A stretch of 64,000 nt of DNA from Pontederia crassipes (lineage: Eukaryota > Streptophyta > Magnoliopsida > Commelinales > Pontederiaceae). The notes below the pieces were generated by a model. It had not been told where the DNA came from, searched no databases, and saw only the letters and a list, made by a program, of their open reading frames with translations. Position 1 is the first letter of the stretch. Each line of letters begins with the position of its first letter. Shown one piece after another: positions 58,650 to 64,000 of this stretch. The stretch covers positions 68,788,696 to 68,852,695 of the forward strand of contig CM060188.1 in assembly GCA_030549335.1 (NCBI GenBank), in the 5' to 3' direction. A program made the position numbers and the translations under genes.

Positions 58650-59121
58650 TGAGGCGTTGGCAGCGCGGGTAGCAGAACGCCTAGTGGGGGCCAAGAATCG
58701 ACTAACTCGCTGGATGATTCCTCTACGTATGACTTGGATAGCCTAAACCTGGTTCCCTCCACCCAGGACGGAGAAGAAGTCGAGGCTCGTGCGGCCGCTT
58801 GTGCTAACCCCGTCCCTCCGACCCACACCCGTGTCAGCTACTTGCTGCAAAGGTAAGAAGAAATCGTCCACCTCTGCTGATGACTCATCGATCTTGCTGC
58901 CTGCGCAGGTGCGTCGGAGGCAGGCAGAGGCAGGCAAACATCCATCAACATGAAGATCCTCACTTGGAATTGTCGGGGAGTGTTCCGCTCCAAAGTTAGG
59001 GACAAGCTTAGGAATTTAATTTTAGTTCATGCCCTAGACTTTGTAATTTTTTTTAGGAAGTCATGTTGGTTATGTAAAAGCTAAACAGATCATTCGCCGA
59101 CCTAATGTGAATTATGTGGAG
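58650..59121 (+). mobile_element. Second LINE fragment (element B): ORF2 start
   Basis: 58950 begins MKILTWNCRGVFRSKVRDKL and RNLILVHALDFVI, the start of a plant L1 endonuclease domain. Text up to about 59120 continues in a shifted frame (GYVKAKQIIRRPNVNYVE). It is then cut by a gypsy LTR. The upstream 58250-58940 is pyrimidine-rich and probably the ORF1 tail of the same or another LINE. Confidence 0.6.
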
Positions 59122-60746
59122 TGTGATTAACTTGCTGATTGATTGGAATCTATGCACAGAATGCAAAAGACTAAGGTCTAGACGTAGACTATACACAAAT
59201 GAAAGCTAAACAAGGTTTAGGCGTAGACTATGCACTCCTCATTTCATTGAACTGCAAGTGCACAGATCGGAGTAGTTTACTCGAATGTCGTATCTACAGT
59301 GATTTAAAACATAAGATCCACTAACTAATCTAAATTAATCATAGACTAAGTTAACTCTTTTTGGTGTTTTAAGGTGATTGATATAAAATGATAACTAACA
59401 GATAATGAAATTTTCTCTTAGGAAAGGGTTCGTCTAATATTCTATTATGGAATGAATTAGAACAACTTAGCAATATAAATCAAACCAGATTCAACCTATA
59501 AAGACTGCTCTCATAGTGCATTAAAGTTAGAACTAAGTATCATACTTTCATATGAATGTTAGTTAGGTTGATTTACCAAGGGTTTCAATTGATATTAGAT
59601 TATCATGAAACATCTAGCTCAATGCATAAATACAATCAGATTCACAACTAGTGCTAATGCTTTTGGTTTATTTCTAAAAATCAAGGAAATATATAATCAA
59701 CCTCTCGGTTGCTATTTCAATATGAGATTCACATTAACAAAAGCTAAATGGATCCATTCTTAGCATGGATTAAAACCAAAAAATCAAGTAACCCATTTCT
59801 CAGAAATCATAGATGAAATCAAATTCAGAAACTAATTGTTAATATTCTTGATTCATTCCTGAGCAACAAGAGAATCTAAAATTAGTCTCTCAGCCATTAC
59901 AAGATGAGATTCACATTGACAAAAAGTAAATTGATTCATTGGCAAAAAATAAATGATGATGCTCTTGACTCATTTCTGAGCAAGAAAGAATCAAACACGA
60001 ACTTCTCAGTTGTCACTCTAAAACAAAATTCACATCAACATAGAACTAATTTGAAAACATTCAAAAAATGCACTAACATCAGTGGCAAAAGTGTTGTTCA
60101 ATCATCCATCCATAAATATAAATTAAACTATCATCCTATCCTAAGAGAGCTAAGATATAACTCCTCGTAATTGATGAAAATAATACAAAATAGATGAGGA
60201 ACAACATAAAAAACATCTTAAACTATCAAGACAAAACCCTCAGCTCCAAGACTCCAGCCAAAACTCAACCTTCAGTCAAATGGCTAGAAGAGAAGATCCT
60301 CCTCTTGCACTTCAACATCCTCCTTTTATATGATATTATTATCACCATTTGATCATCATCAGAACCTTTCATTCCATCTTATTTTGCCACCTATCCTCTG
60401 GTATTTTTGCTTTTATGTTGAGAAGATATTTCTTTTTCATTGCTTTTGGCAGCCGCATGTGGTCTCCTCCTACTTTTCCAGCAAGAATATTTGTCTTTTG
60501 TGCTTGATTTTGATGCTACAACAACATGAATAGCAAGCATCAATTACTCAAATGATAATTAGACAAATAAGAACTAAAAGAGTATATTATCTAGCTCAAA
60601 TGTGCAAATGTAATATAACATTATACTGAGAAGATCAATGCATGTATATTAAGCATAATTATCAGAATATAAACATTACACGGCTTATATGCGTATGAAT
60701 TAAGATGAAAAATGAGTAGAAATTTAATATGATCAGCTAGTGATCA
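59122..60746 (-). mobile_element. gypsy LTR, copy B (3' LTR of a minus-strand element)
   Basis: The LTR has TG...CA ends: TGTGATTAAC on the left and ...CTAGTGATCA on the right. On its right lies AAATTCCCCCAAGCTTAGTC, the inverse of the polypurine tract GACTAAGCTTGGGGGAATTT. The element body therefore extends right, and LINE B on the left is its target. Confidence 0.75.
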
Positions 60747-62013
60747 AATTCCCCCAAGCTTAGTCTTTTGCTTGTTCTCAAACAAAACATTCAGATATTA
60801 GGAACAAGGATTGAATCAAATAGTTCACAAATGAATTCACATTCAGCTATTTAGAATCAAATGAGTTTTCCACTTTACTAACACTCCATGCGATTCTTTC
60901 CAATTCCCAAATTCTAGCTGAGGAATCACAGAGGTTAAAGCAAATTTAATCCATGAAAGAAGTACTAATAATAACTAATTTGAGTCTCAGAGATTTTCAA
61001 CTCTACTAAAAAGGTTGAACTACCAATATCTTGATGAAAATATTTTTGTATTGCTTAATTAGGATAAACCTGACTTTTATTCATGATAATGCAAATAAAC
61101 AGGTTTAAAACTTAATTTTTATTCATGCCGGTTAACAGGATAAAAATCCTAATTTTATTCAGGAGAGATTCTTTTTGGAATTTAGCTCTCTTTATTCATG
61201 CATGCATGCAATGCAAAATGCAACTTTTCATTTTCTCTTTTTCTTCATTTTTTTTTCTTTTTTGTTCATGAAGTGAGCAGCAGTTCAAATTCAGATAAAG
61301 TTTAGATTCCTTAATACAAAGAGTCAAGTTTTCCTATTTAACATAGCGACAAAAGCATTGATTCCATTGTAGACATCTTTTAATTTCTAACCAATCCATG
61401 AGTGTTAGCTAATGTTACCCACAAAAAGAAAAAATTTAACTAAATTGAGTTCAAATGCATATGAATATGAGCTGATTGAAGCAAAAAGATTAACAATCAA
61501 ATTAATGATTATTTGGTGTTGGAGTGTACTAGCTGTTAAACTAAAGGATTTCTGCTTAACAATGATAAGTACAAATAATAACATGAGTTGAGCTGAATTA
61601 CAATGATAATAGTGATAAAATGGCTATAGACATAATATTAAATTTAAAATAGATCTAAAACATGATAATTGAGTTAAAAAAGTATCAAGTTCCTCCCTCA
61701 AGCTTATCATTAGCACTGTCCTCAGTGATGAATCATCCAAGCAAGGGAGAGGGTTGGGTGAGTGTTCAACTTTTGAAAAGAGAGGTAGGCATGTCTTGCT
61801 TCGCTTCTTCTTTGAGTCTATCATTTTCAGCATCTGATGAATTAAACCTACAATTGATTGGAATTGAACTAATGAGGAATGATCCATTTAACAATCAATA
61901 AAATTTAGAAAGGATTAAAGTCATTGAAATCTGGCAAAATTAAATATGGACAACTGATATGAACAAGAAATCAAGATTTTCATTATGATGATCATAATGT
62001 GAATATAGGAGAG
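60747..62013 (-). mobile_element. Internal 3' region of element B
   Basis: Polypurine tract and adjacent untranslated region of the minus-strand gypsy element. The first ~250 bp match 63727-64000. No protein motif is seen, and it is interrupted at 62013 by another copy of the same family. Confidence 0.6.
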
Positions 62014-63726
62014 TGTGATTAATTGACTGATTTATAGCACAGAATACAAAAGACTAAAGTCTAAGCATAGACTATGTAAAACTAGAATTTGAACAAGGTC
62101 TAGGCGTAGACTATGCATAATATGCAGATTGAAAATAGAAATTGTACAGAATTGAAAATGCAACTAAATGATATATGGTCTAACTCCTCACTTCACTAAA
62201 ATGCAAGTACACAGATCAGTGTAGTAGGCCCGAATGTCGTATCCATAGTGATTTGAGATCTAAGGATTCACTAACTAATCTAATTAATCTTAGACTAAAA
62301 AAACTAAAGTAACAAGTAAGCAAAAGGGAAAGATAAAGACACAGAATCAAACTACAACTAAGTTAACTCTTCTTTATGTTTAAAGTGATGAATAAAGAAT
62401 GAAAATTAACTACTTAGCTGAAAGTCCTAAAGTGGATTAACAATTAATAATAGATTCTCCTAGGAATGGGGTTTATCTAATTCTGCTATGGATGGATTAG
62501 AACAACTCAACAATAAAATCATGCTAATTTCAACTTATACAAACTGCTCTCACATGCATTAAAATAAGAACTAATATCATATTTTCATATGAATATTAGT
62601 TAGGTTGATTTAAAAGAGTTTCAAATCATAAAACTTGTGACAACTACTAGTATGCTAACATTCCTTTCAGATAGAAACATAACAAGTAAAGTCAGAAATC
62701 ACAAGTAGCAACAATTACAAAGATAAGATAATAATTCAGCTCATAGCACAGAACATAATTAGATCCAAACACTAATGGTAATGCTCTTGGTTTATCTCTA
62801 AACATCAAGAGAATCTATATTCAACCTCTTGATTGTCATTTCATTATGAGATTTACATTAATAAAAGCTAAATTGATACATCAAAACTCACAACAATAGA
62901 TTGAAATCAGGAAACAATATCAATGTTCTTAACTCATTTCTGAGTAAGAAAAGAATCTGAAATTAACTTCTCAGTTGCCATTACAAAATAGAATTCACAT
63001 TGATAAGAACATATTCTAAAACATTCAGATCTATACTAACATCAGTGATAAAATAAGTATTGTTCATCATCCATTCATATTAAAAATTAGACTACTACTC
63101 TATCCTAAGAGAGCTAAGATTTAGCTCTTCATAATTGATGAAATCAATACAAAAGAGACGAGGAACATAGTAAATAACATTCTGAAATATAAGAATGGCA
63201 GAATCAACTTGAAATCTCCTCTAGACTTCTTGTCCTTCTTCCTTCAGCTCCAAGGTATAGAATCTAGAAGATGGTGGAAGCCCTCTCTCTTCTCCTGGAA
63301 TCCCCTCTTTTGTATGGTATTTCACCACCCTTTGATCATCCTTAGAACCTTTCATTCCATCTGATTTTGCCATCTGTCCTCTGATCCCCGTTTATTTCAA
63401 AAAGATTTCTCTTTACATGCTTTTTAGCAGCTGCAAATAGTGGTCCCCTTCTCCTTTTCCAATAGCAATATTTGTCTTTTGTGCTTGATTTAGATGCTGC
63501 AACAACATGAACAGCAAGCATCAATTTCTCAAATAAAAATTAGCCAAATAAGAATCAAATCAGTATGTTATCCAGCTCAAATGTGCAAATGTAAGATATC
63601 ATTATGCTGAGAAGATAAATACATGTAGATTAGGCATAATTATCAGAATATGAACATTTCATATCTTATATGTACATGAATTATAGTGAAAAGGAGCAGA
63701 ATTATAGTATGATCAGCTAATGATCA
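62014..63726 (-). mobile_element. gypsy LTR, copy C (3' LTR of a nested minus-strand element)
   Basis: Collinear with copies A and B. Left end TGTGATTAATTGACTG, right end ...GCTAATGATCA followed by TCAAGCTTAGTC (inverse polypurine tract). Since element B sequence lies on its left, copy C belongs to an element inserted into B. Confidence 0.75.
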
Positions 63727-64000
63727 AACTCTCTCAAGCTTAGTCTTTTACTTGTCCTCAAGCAAAACATTTAAATATTAAGAACAATGATCAAATTAAA
63801 TAGTTCATAAATGAATTCAGATTCAATTGTTTAAAATCAAATGAGTTTTTCACTTGCTAACACTCATTGCCATTCTTTCCAATTCCCAAATTTTAGCTGA
63901 GGAATCACAGAGGCTAAATCAAATTTAAACCACGAAAGAAGTACTAACAATAACTAATTTGAGTTTTAGGGATTTGCAATTCTACTAAAAAGGTTGAACT
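63727..64000 (-). mobile_element. Internal 3' region of element C, continues beyond the window
   Basis: Starts with the degraded inverse polypurine tract (CTCTCTCAAGCTTAGTC) and follows 60747-61010 closely. No coding sequence is seen before the window ends. Confidence 0.65.

Overview
This is plant nuclear DNA. It has AT-rich intergenic sequence, small-exon genes with GT-AG introns, tRNA-Asp-primed Ty3/gypsy LTRs, plant L1-type LINEs and GC-rich first exons beside AT-rich introns. The GC-rich first exons and the abundant TIR elements with GC-rich cores suggest a monocot, perhaps of the Zingiberales/commelinid kind. The species cannot be fixed from the sequence alone.

Three protein-coding genes could be rebuilt exon by exon, and each gives one continuous frame. 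(1) A CALMODULIN-BINDING PROTEIN 60 gene on the minus strand, 15167-23423: 8 coding exons, 662 aa. (2) A bifunctional biotin-biosynthesis gene of the BIO3-BIO1 type on the minus strand, 33377-46128: 14 exons, 871 aa, with dethiobiotin synthetase followed by diaminopelargonate aminotransferase. (3) An FGGY-family carbohydrate kinase on the plus strand, 46544-52101: 15 exons, 613 aa. Genes 2 and 3 are head to head, with 415 bp between start codons, so they probably share a promoter region. Two of the kinase introns appear to be GC-AG.

Layout: 1-7063 holds LTR-retrotransposon sequence (a gypsy LTR, then a non-autonomous Athila/Tat-like element with a palindrome-rich LTR). 7063-9100 is a GC-rich inverted-arm structure around a broken, intron-less fragment of an Integrator subunit 3 gene. 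9380-11612 is a decayed CACTA element. 13407-14200 has a minisatellite, a tRNA-Arg(UCU) and a tandem duplication that makes a truncated second tRNA. 24797-32429 is intergenic, with several TIR elements. 53750-59121 is LINE debris interrupted by a TIR element whose core is a series of palindromes. 59122-64000 has two nested gypsy LTRs.

The introns carry the most unusual material. A ~2.3 kb Mutator-like element with 10-bp target duplications sits 27 nt inside intron 8 of the biotin gene. It turned what would have been a 72-nt intron into one of 2.4 kb. It carries a captured EF-hand gene fragment, a small LTR (TRIM-like) element and a nested SINE-like copy. Elsewhere in introns there are at least seven very short insertions (9-34 nt) of retroposon 3' tails, each between direct repeats of about 12-31 bp. 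They look like extreme 5' truncations of LINE/SINE insertions.
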